DNA from: a virus
Strand: one strand, 5' to 3'
Length of the DNA: 64,000 nucleotides
IMG/VR virus record: IMGVR_UViG_3300017917_005124
Span: 1 to 64,000 of that record
Position 1 is the stretch's first letter. Each line of letters begins with the position of its first letter. The translations under genes were made by a program, and so were the position numbers. Below the pieces are notes generated by a model, which was not told the origin of the DNA, did not search any database, and saw nothing but the letters and a program-made list of their open reading frames with translations. Positions 1-9,656 of the stretch are shown piece after piece.

Positions 1-2
1 AA

Positions 3-1583
3 ACAGCAACTCAAACATTAACCAATAAAACTGCTGTAACATTTTCTGGTGGAACTTTATCTGGAGGTACTATTTTCTCAGGTTCAACGAACCTTTATAA
101 TATTTTCCAAAAGATTGGTGATGTAGATGGGGTTGTGAATGTAAATGCAGGAACAAACATAACAACTGGCGGAACTGCAACAAGTCCAATAATAAATGTA
201 GCAAATTCTCCTTCTGTAAATAACATAACATTCTCTGGAGCTGCAATTGGAGGGAATGTCCAAGCTGATGCTGGGAGGTTTATTTCTTTAAGTGCAACAA
301 CGCTGTCAGGCGGAACAATTCTTTCTGGAGGAACAAATCTTTATGATATTTTCTTGACTTTAGGAGATTTATCTGGAACTTCAGTTTCCGCAGGCTCAAA
401 CATAAGTATTCAGCAGTCTGGAAATGACTATATTGTTTCAGTAGTTGATTCGCCAAGTTTAAATCAACTAACAGCATCTGGACTAACAACAATTAATTCT
501 AATCTTGTAGTAACAGGAGATACAACTCTAAAGGCAATCTCAGCAACAACTTATTATACAGAAGAGTATATTCAATTTAATCCATCGTATACCGCTGGAA
601 CTGTTAGCGAAGGTAGAATGTATTGGGATGAAAATAATCAAACTGTAAGCATTGGTCTTCACAATGATGTTTCTATGCAACTAGGTCAAGAAACATATTA
701 CTTAATTAAAAATCAGAGTGGAGCAACAATTCAGAATGGTAGAGTTGTAAGAGCTGCTGGTACACTCGGTTCTTCTGGTCGTATTTTAGGCCAATATATG
801 ATTGCTGATGGAACAATTCCAGCAAAATATACTCTTGGTATTGCAATTGAGGATATTATTAATGGTGATGATGGGTATGTTACAGAATTTGGATTAGTTA
901 GAGGAATAAATACAACTGGTTCATTATATGGAGAAACGTGGGCTAATGGAGATGTGTTATGGGTTTCTCCAACAGTTTCTGGTGGTCTTACTAATGTTGA
1001 GCCACAATTTCCAAGTCTTAAGATTGAAATGGCAATGGTAGTAAATGCTGCTGCAAATGGTACAATTTTCGTAAGACCTCATAGATACCCATCAACAAAT
1101 GAAATTCAGGATATAATTTCTTCTGGTAAGACAAATAATTCAATACTTCAATATAGCTCAACATTAAGTGGATATACAAATACAACAACTCCAATATTAA
1201 CCTCAATTAGTGCAACAACAATATCTGGAGGTACAGTTTATTCTGGTTCAACAAATTTGTACGATATTTTTGAGCCAATAAATAAGAGTCCTTATAATAC
1301 ATTTATTTTAACAGCAGGGACAAGCTATAGTTTCACTGGAGCTGTAAATAGTCTTTCTGTTAATAAAACAATAGGTTCTTCTACGCAAGTTAATTTGCCA
1401 TCAAACCCTTCTGTTAATGATTTTTATGTAGTTAAAGATAGAAAGGGAGATTCTAATATAAACCCAATTACTATTTCTGGAGGAACTAAGACAATTGATG
1501 GAAATATAAGTTATTTGATTAAATCAAATAATAAACCATCATTAACTTTTTTATTTGATGGTTCAGAATATATAATAATATAA
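3..1583 (+). CDS. Tail fibre / virion adhesin, C-terminal part (5' truncated)
   Basis: The reading frame is open from base 3, so the true start lies outside the window; the GTG at 135 is internal. About 526 residues are visible. The protein carries several copies of a short motif of the form SGGTIxSGGTNLYDIF, found again in the large fibre at 2843-7900, separated by beta-rich Gly/Ser/Thr segments. The last 100 residues are a compact domain with a VNKTIGSS-VNLPSNPSVNDFYVVKD pattern often seen in phage fibre tips. I infer a trimeric beta-structured fibre or a fibre-connecting protein on the outside of the virion. The receptor cannot be judged. It is followed after 22 bases by another virion gene on the same strand, so co-expression is likely. 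The family assignment rests on composition, repeats and neighbours, not on a recognised catalytic domain. Confidence 0.7.
   Translation, partial: TATQTLTNKTAVTFSGGTLSGGTIFSGSTNLYNIFQKIGDVDGVVNVNAGTNITTGGTATSPIINVANSPSVNNITFSGAAIGGNVQADAGRFISLSATTLSGGTILSGGTNLYDIFLTLGDLSGTSVSAGSNISIQQSGNDYIVSVVDSPSLNQLTASGLTTINSNLVVTGDTTLKAISATTYYTEEYIQFNPSYTAGTVSEGRMYWDENNQTVSIGLHNDVSMQLGQETYYLIKNQSGATIQNGRVVRAAGTLGSSGRILGQYMIADGTIPAKYTLGIAIEDIINGDDGYVTEFGLVRGINTTGSLYGETWANGDVLWVSPTVSGGLTNVEPQFPSLKIEMAMVVNAAANGTIFVRPHRYPSTNEIQDIISSGKTNNSILQYSSTLSGYTNTTTPILTSISATTISGGTVYSGSTNLYDIFEPINKSPYNTFILTAGTSYSFTGAVNSLSVNKTIGSSTQVNLPSNPSVNDFYVVKDRKGDSNINPITISGGTKTIDGNISYLIKSNNKPSLTFLFDGSEYIII
207..353 (+). repeat. Fibre DNA repeat B, copy in upstream fibre gene
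   Basis: About 147 bases nearly identical to 6902-7048 in the downstream 1685-residue fibre, with only a handful of differences. Sequence sharing between two separate fibre genes at the DNA level points to recent exchange or gene conversion. Confidence 0.7.
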
Positions 1584-1594
1584 TAAATTTTTAA

Positions 1595-1602
1595 TATTTA
1601 TA
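1595..1602 (+). promoter_or_regulatory. TATTTATA motif, candidate late promoter element
   Basis: Exact TATTTATA ending 3 bases before the ATG at 1606. It belongs to a recurrent motif upstream of structural genes. The very short distance to the start makes this copy the weakest case; it would give an almost leaderless message. Confidence 0.35.
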
Positions 1603-1605
1603 GAT

Positions 1606-2841
1606 ATGAGTTTTATATTAAATAATCAAGTATCGTTTTCAGATTCACCAAATCTTGATGCCTTCGGTAGATTAAGAGTTAGTGAGCCTATTTCTTTATT
1701 TTCATCAACACATGTATTCGATAGTGGATACACTTATTATGAGACTTATTTAAGTGGTGGAAGTATAACTTACAATCAAAGTAAATCAGAAGTTCAATTT
1801 AATGTCACTTCTAATGGCAATAGAGTTTTAAGAGAACAACATGGTTATAATAATTATCAACCTGGTAAGGGTCAGCTTATACTTTTGACTGGAGTTTTTG
1901 GAACATCTGTATCAAATACAAGGAAGAGAATTGGTTATTATAACGATGATGATGGTTTATTTTTCGAATTAAGTGGAAATACGTTTGGTGTTGTATTAAG
2001 AACGTCAACAAGCGGCTCACCTGTCGATACCTTCATTCCTCAGAGTAACTGGAATTTAGATACACTCAATACAGGAAGTACATTAAATCCAAGTGGTTTT
2101 CACTTAGACATAACAAAAACACAAATATTCATAATAAATTTTCAGTGGCTTGGAGTTGGAAGGGTGGTCTATGCACTTGACCTTGACGGAGTCATAGTTC
2201 CAGTTCATGAAATTTTAAATGCAAACAATAAGACTTCTGTCTATATGAAGACAGCAAATCTTCCAGTAAGGTATGAAGTAACATCTCAGGGAGGCTCAGA
2301 CTCTACATTTAAGCACATTTGTTCATCTGTTATTTCAGAAGGTGGATTTACCCCACTTCCATATACAAGTGCTGTTTCTAATGGATTAACAACCAGAACA
2401 TTTTCAACAAGACAATCTGTAATTTCTGTTAGACTATCAAACACCTTCAATGGTCAAATAAATAGAGTAAACGTTGAACCTTTGGAGACAGAAATAGCAA
2501 CAACAACAAATTCTGTAAATGCATATTGGGAGCTTATATTGCAGAAGGGATATTTAGGAGAAACAAACTTAGGAGGCTCTCCAACTTGGACGCAATTAGC
2601 AGGTTCTCCAATTGAGTTTTCTGTAAATGGAACAACAACAACGGGTGGAACTGTTTTAGATTCAGGATATATAGTTGCTACAACTCAGGCTGGAGCAAAA
2701 AATGCTGTATCTATTCTTGCAAGCAAGAATTTGATGGCATTAAATTACAGTGGAACATCTTCAGATTTTTTACACTTAGTTGTTACTCCAGATGTAAGTT
2801 CATCTTGGGCTGGAAAAATTAAATTAAGAACACTATATTAA
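1606..2841 (+). CDS. Virion structural protein (phage DAFGRLRVSEP-type)
   Basis: A 411-residue protein whose N-terminus contains DAFGRLRVSEPISLFSS. That signature recurs in structural proteins of many tailed phages, including marine T4-like ones. The rest is beta-rich, with no signal peptide, membrane segment or catalytic motif visible. It lies between two fibre genes: 22 bases after the first and 1 base before the ATG of the next. I infer an exposed tail or fibre-attachment component in the same transcription unit. The exact position in the particle is unknown to me. The start at 1606 is the first ATG in frame and follows an AT-rich leader without a Shine-Dalgarno site, which is normal for Bacteroidota. 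Confidence 0.65.
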   Translation: MSFILNNQVSFSDSPNLDAFGRLRVSEPISLFSSTHVFDSGYTYYETYLSGGSITYNQSKSEVQFNVTSNGNRVLREQHGYNNYQPGKGQLILLTGVFGTSVSNTRKRIGYYNDDDGLFFELSGNTFGVVLRTSTSGSPVDTFIPQSNWNLDTLNTGSTLNPSGFHLDITKTQIFIINFQWLGVGRVVYALDLDGVIVPVHEILNANNKTSVYMKTANLPVRYEVTSQGGSDSTFKHICSSVISEGGFTPLPYTSAVSNGLTTRTFSTRQSVISVRLSNTFNGQINRVNVEPLETEIATTTNSVNAYWELILQKGYLGETNLGGSPTWTQLAGSPIEFSVNGTTTTGGTVLDSGYIVATTQAGAKNAVSILASKNLMALNYSGTSSDFLHLVVTPDVSSSWAGKIKLRTLY

Positions 2842-2842
2842 T

Positions 2843-5800
2843 ATGGCATTTAGTTATTTATATAATAAGCAGGTTTATCCAGCAGACTTATTCACATTAG
2901 TAAATGATGGTTTAGGTATAACTCCTTTATACATAGATTATGATATAAAGACATTTGATATTGCTATATGGTTTGAATCTGCATTAACTGTTCCACAACA
3001 ATCTGCATTAGATTCTATTGTTGCTAATATTGTTTATGTGGATAAGTCTGGGTATGCAGCATTTTCATTTATTACGGCAACAGAAGAGAATGCAGGTTCA
3101 TTAACAGCTAACACAATAGAATCTTCTTATACTTATGCTACTTATTTAAGCGGAGGTACAATTTATTCGGGTGGAACGAATCTTTATGATATATTTTTAA
3201 CATCATCAGATGGAAATGATATAACAAGAGTTCAGCCAGGAACAAATATAACAACTGGTGGGACAGATAATTTCCCAACTGTAAGTTTGGTTGCATCTCC
3301 ATCTGTAAATAACATAACATTCTCTGGAGCTGCAACAGGTGGAAATGTTTTTGCAACTCAATTAAGCGGTGGGACAATATACTCAGGTTCAACAAATCTT
3401 TATGATATATTCTCAACTGGAACTGGAGACACAACAAGAATTCAACCTGGCTCAAACATAACAACAGGTGGTACAGATAATTTTCCAATAGTAAATTTGA
3501 CCGCATCTCCTTCTGTGAATAACATTACATTCTCTGGAGCTGCGATTGGTGGAACCGTTCAAGCTGGTTCTGGGAGTTTCACATCGCTTTCAGGTGGAAC
3601 ACTAAGTGGTGGAATCATCTATTCTGGTGGAACCAACTTGTATGATATTTTCTTGGGAATTAATGATGATTATGTTAAAAATATAGTAACTGTTGGTCAG
3701 GGTGGACTTGTTGATTTCTCTTCAATAAAAGATGCTGTCGATTCAATTACAGCAGCAACAACATCAAACCCATATGTAGTTAGTGTTGGTCCTGGTATGT
3801 ATATTGAAGATACCATTACAATGAAACCTGGAATATCAGTTGTAGCAAATTCACTTGGAAGTGTATTGGTTATTCCATCGGTAAGTACAAATACTATAGT
3901 TGTTGGGGCAGATGGCTCCTCAATTGTTAATTTGATATTAACAAACGCAAGTGGAGCGGGAGGAAAAGCTGTTTATCACAATGGAACTGGAGGAACTGGA
4001 TTCTTAATCAAGGATTGTAATTTTAATGGAAATGAGACTCAAGTTCATTGTTACGGAACTTCAGCGACATCAATTGTTTATATTGACAGATGTAGTGTAA
4101 CTGGAAATAACACTTATGGATTTAGAGTTGATAATACAGGAACAACTACTTCGCAAATTATATTTACTAACGGTACATATAAAGATACTTCATTACCTGT
4201 TACAACAGATTTTTTCACAGTAATGGGAACTGGCTCTACATGTACAATTACAAATTCTACATTTAGAGTCGCTCAATCAACAGGTTCAACATTCTTAAAA
4301 GCTGAAGATGGTGCGAATGTCAGGATTATAGGCTCAAGTATTAGAGGGTTTGAAAATACAATTCAATGTTTATCTGGCGGTGGTGCTTGTAATTTAATTT
4401 TTGATTCTGTAGGTATCTCTGAATCCACAAACGACATTTTTATAGAAAATCCAGGTACAACAGGTTATTTTAATGGTGTAGCAGATTTTTCTAAAATCTC
4501 AATAGCTGAAGATAGTCCATTTTTTATCACAAAAACAGACCCGCAGATTATTACTGTTGCAAGTAAGGGAGAGGATTTTACATCTATTGCTGATGCTGTT
4601 AATTTTATTACAAACGCATCTGATAATAATAGATTTTTAATTAAAGTTGGTGCTGGAACATTTGTAGAACCATTAATTGACCTTTCTACAAAGCCATATA
4701 TTTCTATTGTAGGTTCATCAATTCAAACAACACTAATTATTCCTGATGGAAATCACCATGTGATTAGTATGGGTAGTTACAATGAGATTTCATTCTTGAG
4801 TATAAGTGGGGCAACAACTGGTTATGCTGGAATTGCTGCTCTTGATAGTGGAGACTTTTCTCAAGCTCACAAGATTTCAATGCAAGATTGTGATACTGGT
4901 ATATTAATAACATCATCATCACAACCAACTTATTTTTATGGTGAATACATAGACTTAAATGGTGTTTATAGTTGTGGAGTTAGAGTGGAAGCTTCAAATG
5001 GAATCGAAGCATTTGCTAACTTAGAGAACTACTACAACTTACCAAGTGTAACTGGTGTAACTGGTACATATGTATCTGGCTCAGGGGCAACAGCTGATAT
5101 ATTAGCTTCTGGAAATCTTGGAGCTGGAGATGGGACTGCGTTTTATATTGAGGATGGTGCTAATATCACGATTAACTCAACATATGTAGATAGTTGGAGT
5201 AAGGGATTGCATATTGGGAATATAGGACTAGCATCTACATTTACAGCCCCATCAATTTCGCTTTATAACAATGCTACATATGATTTACAGGTAGAACATA
5301 TTTCAGCTAGTGGTACAATCTCAGGAAACTTAACGCAAACTAAGATAAATAACGCAAGTGCAAATGTGTCATGGTCATTCTTAGACCCATCAGATGGAAC
5401 ATATGAAATAACAAATAGGTTATACATGACATTTCCTAATTCTACTCACACAGATTTATCTACAATTATTGTTGAGGGAAGTACAATGGGTTTAATAGAG
5501 GGGGGAGTTTTGACATCTGGAACTGGATTTACAGTTAATGTATCTGCTGGGTTTGGTTACTTAGAGCAATTTCCATATAATGCAGTATTGCAGCGTGTTG
5601 ACTGGAATTCAACATTTATAAATTTATCAGCAAATACAGAGAATTTTATATATTTCAATCAAAATGAGACTTTGATTGCATCTCCATCAAATCCAGACAC
5701 AAAATATAATATTTTATTAGGAAGAGTTGTGACAAATTCAACATCAATAGAATTTATTTCACAATCTCCTCTTAGCGCTAGACATACTTCAAATAAGTAT

Positions 5801-7900
5801 TCTGATTTGTTTAGAGAAGCGTTAGGTCCTATTTATTCATCAGGGTCAATTACTTCTGAAGGAATAACTCCATTTACAATAGATGTAACTTCTGGTAAAT
5901 TCTACTATTCTACCAATGTATTTAACCCAGTAGGAGGGACTGGATTAACATTTAACACAGTATATAGAGATGGATTAGGGAGTCATGTTATAAGTGCTAC
6001 AACAATAGTTCCAAGTGGATATTATGATAATGGAAGCGGCACATTAGCTGCAACAACAGCTTCTGCATATACGAAGCATGCATTATATCTTATTGGGGAT
6101 GGTGCTTATGAAAAATACTATTTAGTCTATGGACAGAATGAATATAGTTCATTATTAGAGGTTGAGAATGCTGGATTGCCATTACCTCCTAGTTATTTTA
6201 CAAATGCTCTTACAATAATTGCAACAATAATTACACAACAAGGCGCATCTGGAATAACTGAAATTTTTGATAATCGACCAATTGTTGGATTTAGGTCTCA
6301 AGGTGTCAGCACAGCTGCAAGTACTCACGGAGAGTTGTTAGGTTTAGACGCAGACGACCATCAACAATATTTATTAGTAGATGGCTCAAGAGCTATGTCT
6401 GGAAATTTTAATGTTGGATTAAATCATATTATTAGTGCTGGTACAATAAATAATGTCACAATTCAAGCACATGCATCAAGACACTTGCCGAATGGAGCTG
6501 ACCCGCTTGCAACAGGAATCCCAGTAAGTATAAATAGTCAAAATACAGAAGGAAACGCTAATTCTTTTTCGAGGTCAAATCATACACATGCTCATGGAGT
6601 TCATAGTGGTGGCACTTCACATAGTGTAGTTGATTCTATTGAGAATGGATTTATGTCATCTACAGATAAGATTTATTTTGACACAATATCAGGTCAATTT
6701 AATACAAAGGCAAATTTGTCTGGAGCTACATTTACAGGTACGGTTCAAGCAACAACACTGTCAGGTGGAACGATTTTCTCAGGCGGAACGAATCTTTATG
6801 ACATATTCTCAACTGGAACTGGAGATATAACAAGAGTTCAGTCAGGAACTAATATAACAACTGGTGGGACAGATAATTTCCCAACTGTAAGTTTGGTTGC
6901 ATCTCCATCTGTAAATAACATAACATTCTCTGGAGCTGCAATTGGAGGGAATGTCCAAGCTGATGCTGGGAGGTTTACTTCTTTAAGTGCAACAACACTG
7001 TCAGGTGGAACAATTCTTTCAGGCGGAACGAATCTTTATGATATATTCTCAACGGGTGGTCCAGGCGGGACATCAACATATGTGCAACCAGGTACGAATA
7101 TAATAACTGGTGGAACAGCGAATAATCCAATTGTTTCAGTTGTAAGTTCACCTTCTTTTAATAATTTAACTATATCTGGATTGACATCATCTTCTGGTGG
7201 AGCTATTTTTGCTAATCTTTCTGGAACAAGTATTTTTTCAGGAAGCACAAACCTGCAATCAATATTCAATTTGTTTAGTGCAGCAGATACAACGAAGGCA
7301 AATTTATCTGGAGCTACATTTACAGGACAAGTTAATATTCCAACTTTATCAGCAACAACCTTGAGTGCAACAACATCTGTGTTCACAAGTTCATTCAGAT
7401 TCCCAGTTTCGCCTGTTGCTGGTTTTATATTGACTTCTGATGCGAGTGGTAATGCAACTTGGCAACCATCCCCTACATCAGGAAGTGGTACAACTAAGCT
7501 GGATATACAATCTGTATCAACAGCTACAACAACAACAGCGACAGCGGCTTTAGTTGATGTTCCTGGAATGGTTTTGGCAGCAAGAAATCTTGGGTCGTCT
7601 GCAACTACTTATATTATAAATTTTGCTGGAACATTTTCTAATAACAATAACGCAGGTAACTCAACAATTAGAGCGACATTAAATGGAGTTCAAATTCCAG
7701 GCTCTCCAGTTATGACATTTACAAATGCTGGTGCATCAATGGCTACAGCTCAAAGAAATATAGCCTTAGTTTGTGTAGCAACTGGAGTAAAAAATGGAGA
7801 TGTAATAAAAATTCAGATGTCAGCATCAACTGGGACTTTAACAGCACAGGCTGGTAAGTCACTTTCAATAATAGGAACTTTAAATGCAAATATAGTTTAA
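2843..7900 (+). CDS. Large tail fibre with two beta-helix (pectate-lyase-like) domains
   Basis: 1685 residues. The first ~75 residues form a distinct domain, possibly the virion anchor. Then come copies of the SGGTIYSGGTNLYDIF motif. Two tandem parallel beta-helix segments follow, starting near VGQGGLVDFSSIKDAVDSI (about residues 278-550) and VASKGEDFTSIADAVNFIT (about 570-830). These resemble the start of pectinesterase-type helices; I see no clear catalytic set. Further on are HGELLGLDADDHQQYL and AHASRHLPNGADPL, both common in phage fibre shafts, then more SGGT repeats and a C-terminal beta domain. I infer the main receptor-binding fibre. Near-identical DNA blocks are shared with the upstream fibre gene. 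It is directly linked to both neighbours (1-base gaps). Confidence 0.75.
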   Translation: MAFSYLYNKQVYPADLFTLVNDGLGITPLYIDYDIKTFDIAIWFESALTVPQQSALDSIVANIVYVDKSGYAAFSFITATEENAGSLTANTIESSYTYATYLSGGTIYSGGTNLYDIFLTSSDGNDITRVQPGTNITTGGTDNFPTVSLVASPSVNNITFSGAATGGNVFATQLSGGTIYSGSTNLYDIFSTGTGDTTRIQPGSNITTGGTDNFPIVNLTASPSVNNITFSGAAIGGTVQAGSGSFTSLSGGTLSGGIIYSGGTNLYDIFLGINDDYVKNIVTVGQGGLVDFSSIKDAVDSITAATTSNPYVVSVGPGMYIEDTITMKPGISVVANSLGSVLVIPSVSTNTIVVGADGSSIVNLILTNASGAGGKAVYHNGTGGTGFLIKDCNFNGNETQVHCYGTSATSIVYIDRCSVTGNNTYGFRVDNTGTTTSQIIFTNGTYKDTSLPVTTDFFTVMGTGSTCTITNSTFRVAQSTGSTFLKAEDGANVRIIGSSIRGFENTIQCLSGGGACNLIFDSVGISESTNDIFIENPGTTGYFNGVADFSKISIAEDSPFFITKTDPQIITVASKGEDFTSIADAVNFITNASDNNRFLIKVGAGTFVEPLIDLSTKPYISIVGSSIQTTLIIPDGNHHVISMGSYNEISFLSISGATTGYAGIAALDSGDFSQAHKISMQDCDTGILITSSSQPTYFYGEYIDLNGVYSCGVRVEASNGIEAFANLENYYNLPSVTGVTGTYVSGSGATADILASGNLGAGDGTAFYIEDGANITINSTYVDSWSKGLHIGNIGLASTFTAPSISLYNNATYDLQVEHISASGTISGNLTQTKINNASANVSWSFLDPSDGTYEITNRLYMTFPNSTHTDLSTIIVEGSTMGLIEGGVLTSGTGFTVNVSAGFGYLEQFPYNAVLQRVDWNSTFINLSANTENFIYFNQNETLIASPSNPDTKYNILLGRVVTNSTSIEFISQSPLSARHTSNKYSDLFREALGPIYSSGSITSEGITPFTIDVTSGKFYYSTNVFNPVGGTGLTFNTVYRDGLGSHVISATTIVPSGYYDNGSGTLAATTASAYTKHALYLIGDGAYEKYYLVYGQNEYSSLLEVENAGLPLPPSYFTNALTIIATIITQQGASGITEIFDNRPIVGFRSQGVSTAASTHGELLGLDADDHQQYLLVDGSRAMSGNFNVGLNHIISAGTINNVTIQAHASRHLPNGADPLATGIPVSINSQNTEGNANSFSRSNHTHAHGVHSGGTSHSVVDSIENGFMSSTDKIYFDTISGQFNTKANLSGATFTGTVQATTLSGGTIFSGGTNLYDIFSTGTGDITRVQSGTNITTGGTDNFPTVSLVASPSVNNITFSGAAIGGNVQADAGRFTSLSATTLSGGTILSGGTNLYDIFSTGGPGGTSTYVQPGTNIITGGTANNPIVSVVSSPSFNNLTISGLTSSSGGAIFANLSGTSIFSGSTNLQSIFNLFSAADTTKANLSGATFTGQVNIPTLSATTLSATTSVFTSSFRFPVSPVAGFILTSDASGNATWQPSPTSGSGTTKLDIQSVSTATTTTATAALVDVPGMVLAARNLGSSATTYIINFAGTFSNNNNAGNSTIRATLNGVQIPGSPVMTFTNAGASMATAQRNIALVCVATGVKNGDVIKIQMSASTGTLTAQAGKSLSIIGTLNANIV
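3221..3335 (+). repeat. Fibre DNA repeat A, copy 1
   Basis: This ~115-base block is almost identical to 6827-6941 in the same gene. Both encode a stretch ending in the SVNNITFSGAA motif, differing at only a few positions. It could support intragenic deletion or duplication of shaft modules. Confidence 0.7.
6827..6941 (+). repeat. Fibre DNA repeat A, copy 2
   Basis: Partner of 3221-3335, about 3.6 kb away in the same reading frame. It runs directly into repeat B, which starts near 6902. Confidence 0.7.
6902..7048 (+). repeat. Fibre DNA repeat B, copy in large fibre gene
   Basis: Partner of 207-353 in the other fibre gene. It encodes the SVNNITFSGAAIGGNVQADA segment followed by an SGGT...NLYDIF unit. 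Confidence 0.7.
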
Positions 7901-7901
7901 T

Positions 7902-8693
7902 ATGGATATTTATAATTTTAATATAGCACAATATAATGTAGACCAGATTATAAATGAGGTTTACTTACAAATGAATAAAAGATTAGTTGCTACATATGAA
8001 GGTCAATTAATTGATGGGTATTTTACTGGATATGAAAGTTCTGTTGAGTTTGGGTTCTATATAAATTTAACAATTGAAGAACAAAGTTTATTAAATAATA
8101 TTATATTAAATTATGTTTATAACCCGAAATATGAAGACGATAAAAGGTTTAAAATAAATAATTCTTTTGAAGACCCAAGGTCTATTGATTATGATATAAT
8201 GGGTTTTCATAAAAAAAGAACTATAACTTCAGGTGAACTAAGGAAGGTAGAATATTTTAGAAATTATGACCACTTAACAAAAACTTATTCTGACTTAATT
8301 GTTGTAGAGCTTAGGGAATATTTCAGAAATGAAATAGGTATAGCTCAATATAGAAATCAAACATCAAAGTGGATTTTAAATGATGATACAGAGGGATTGG
8401 TTATTAATTACTCTAAGTATTATTCTCCAGAGGAGGGAATTCAGGAAGGTATAGATAGAAGAACGAATATGATTTCTTCTGCTAAAATTTCATTACTTAA
8501 TGAACTTGCTATTATTTATGGAGAACCAGCAAATCAAAATTATGCATTTGACTTGTTAACTAGTGTTAAGGCTGAAATTGAATATTTTATACAGGGATAT
8601 ACTCAACCTCTTAGAGATTCTATAAATTCTTCTACAAAGCCATATTTAAACTCGACAATAAAAAATGCAATTTTACAACAATTAATATTTTAA
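7902..8693 (+). CDS. Conserved-looking phage protein of the fibre cluster, function unknown
   Basis: A 263-residue soluble protein, rich in Tyr, Asn, Ile and Glu, with no membrane segment or motif I recognise. It starts 1 base after the stop of the large fibre (TAATATGG junction), so it is almost certainly co-translated or at least co-transcribed with it. The position suggests a fibre assembly factor or a small structural protein. This is inference from location only. A mixed alpha/beta pattern is apparent, ending with a helical stretch. Confidence 0.6.
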   Translation: MDIYNFNIAQYNVDQIINEVYLQMNKRLVATYEGQLIDGYFTGYESSVEFGFYINLTIEEQSLLNNIILNYVYNPKYEDDKRFKINNSFEDPRSIDYDIMGFHKKRTITSGELRKVEYFRNYDHLTKTYSDLIVVELREYFRNEIGIAQYRNQTSKWILNDDTEGLVINYSKYYSPEEGIQEGIDRRTNMISSAKISLLNELAIIYGEPANQNYAFDLLTSVKAEIEYFIQGYTQPLRDSINSSTKPYLNSTIKNAILQQLIF

Positions 8694-8697
8694 TAAT

Positions 8698-9240
8698 ATG
8701 AAAACATTAATTATAACATTAATAATTACTATAGTACTTGGTTTATTTGTATCTAAAACTTTTAGATATGGATTTTTGACGTTATTAGGTTCTTTTTTGG
8801 TATTTACTCCAATTATATTAATAGGAATATTATATAATGTACCATATTCTCTTTATATGCCTTTTAAAGAAAAGGATTGGAAAGTATTTTTTAAGATATG
8901 GTGGAAGACTATAGATGGTACTTATGCTTTCTTAGGAGATTGTATGTATGAAGGGTTTGCTGAGAGATATGATGAACTTGGAAATGTTTGGGGAGAGTGG
9001 CTTGAAGATTCTGTTACTATGAATGAAAAAACAACGTTTGGTGACAAGCAGACTACTATATCAGCCTCAATTGGATATCTTGAATTTAATAAAATGTTTA
9101 TGTTTAAGAGAGGTCATAACTTAAGTAAGGCTTTAAATTGGGCATTTAGACAAAAAAGACATGCAATCGGTTCTTGGGAGAAAAAAATAGCTCTTAAGGA
9201 GCTTGAAGATAAAAATTTGCATGGAAATATAAAAAGATAG
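8698..9240 (+). CDS. Membrane-anchored phage protein, function unknown
   Basis: 180 residues. Two hydrophobic segments lie at about residues 3-20 and 26-48, followed by a soluble, aromatic-rich tail (FKIWWKTIDGTYAFLGD) and a basic C-terminus. The start follows the previous stop by 4 bases (TAATAATATG). Two N-terminal transmembrane helices with a cytoplasmic or periplasmic tail would fit a holin-like or host-envelope protein. Nothing in the sequence proves this, and no lysis gene stands directly beside it. Confidence 0.6.
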   Translation: MKTLIITLIITIVLGLFVSKTFRYGFLTLLGSFLVFTPIILIGILYNVPYSLYMPFKEKDWKVFFKIWWKTIDGTYAFLGDCMYEGFAERYDELGNVWGEWLEDSVTMNEKTTFGDKQTTISASIGYLEFNKMFMFKRGHNLSKALNWAFRQKRHAIGSWEKKIALKELEDKNLHGNIKR

Positions 9241-9259
9241 AATAATATTCTTTTAACTC

Positions 9260-9267
9260 TATTTATA
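9260..9267 (+). promoter_or_regulatory. TATTTATA motif, candidate late promoter element
   Basis: Exact TATTTATA followed by GAAA, with 13 bases between it and the ATG at 9281. Same motif and spacing as at 9636, 32196, 35760 and 40183. Confidence 0.45.
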
Positions 9268-9280
9268 GAAAAATATAATC

Positions 9281-9589
9281 ATGATAATTGGAACTGGAAC
9301 TACTGTTTATGAGCAAATACTTTCTGTAAGTGAGGATAATTATCCAGTTACAGGTGCTACTTTTGATGTGTCATTATATAATAATGGATTTTTTGATTCT
9401 GGCACCACAGTTAATATTGTTTTATCAGACGAATCAAGAGGTGTTTATACTGCTATTTGGTCAGCATCTACTATTGGAAACTATCAATTATATGCTAAAA
9501 ATAACTTAACATCTGTTATATTTATTTCTGATTTAGTAATAGTAAAAACTGATGAAGAGATTAGTACAAATGTTTATATAGGATTATGA
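9281..9589 (+). CDS. Small beta-sandwich-like phage protein
   Basis: 102 residues with alternating hydrophobic strands and a pattern such as ATFDVSLYNNGFFDSGTTVNI and SRGVYTAIWSAS, reminiscent of an Ig-like or carboxypeptidase-regulatory-like fold. No signal peptide. It is preceded by a TATTTATA element and followed, after 67 bases, by the terminase gene. I infer a small virion or decoration protein; the fold guess is weak. Confidence 0.5.
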   Translation: MIIGTGTTVYEQILSVSEDNYPVTGATFDVSLYNNGFFDSGTTVNIVLSDESRGVYTAIWSASTIGNYQLYAKNNLTSVIFISDLVIVKTDEEISTNVYIGL

Positions 9590-9635
9590 TAATATAATTA
9601 TTTATTATTTTTTTTTAAAAAATACAATTTACCCC

Positions 9636-9643
9636 TATTTATA
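9636..9643 (+). promoter_or_regulatory. TATTTATA motif inside an inverted repeat, before terL
   Basis: TATTTATA lies 13 bases before the terminase ATG. It is flanked by the inverted repeat ATTTACCC (9627-9634) and GGGTAAAT (9651-9658), whose right arm covers the AT of the start codon. This could be a late promoter element, an operator, or a hairpin controlling the start. Confidence 0.45.
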
Positions 9644-9656
9644 TAAAATCGGGTAA

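Noticed and set aside
135-1583. GTG at 135 as the start of the first gene
   Set aside because: The frame is open upstream to base 3 and encodes the same repeat motif, so this is an internal codon of a gene that begins before the window.
7036-7386. 116-residue minus-strand frame inside the large fibre
   Set aside because: It lies wholly inside a well-supported coding region, mirrors repeat composition, and has no leader or partner genes.
1-7900. Diversity-generating retroelement acting on the fibre repeats
   Set aside because: No reverse transcriptase, template repeat or adenine-specific variation pattern is visible in the window; the repeats are simple shared shaft modules.
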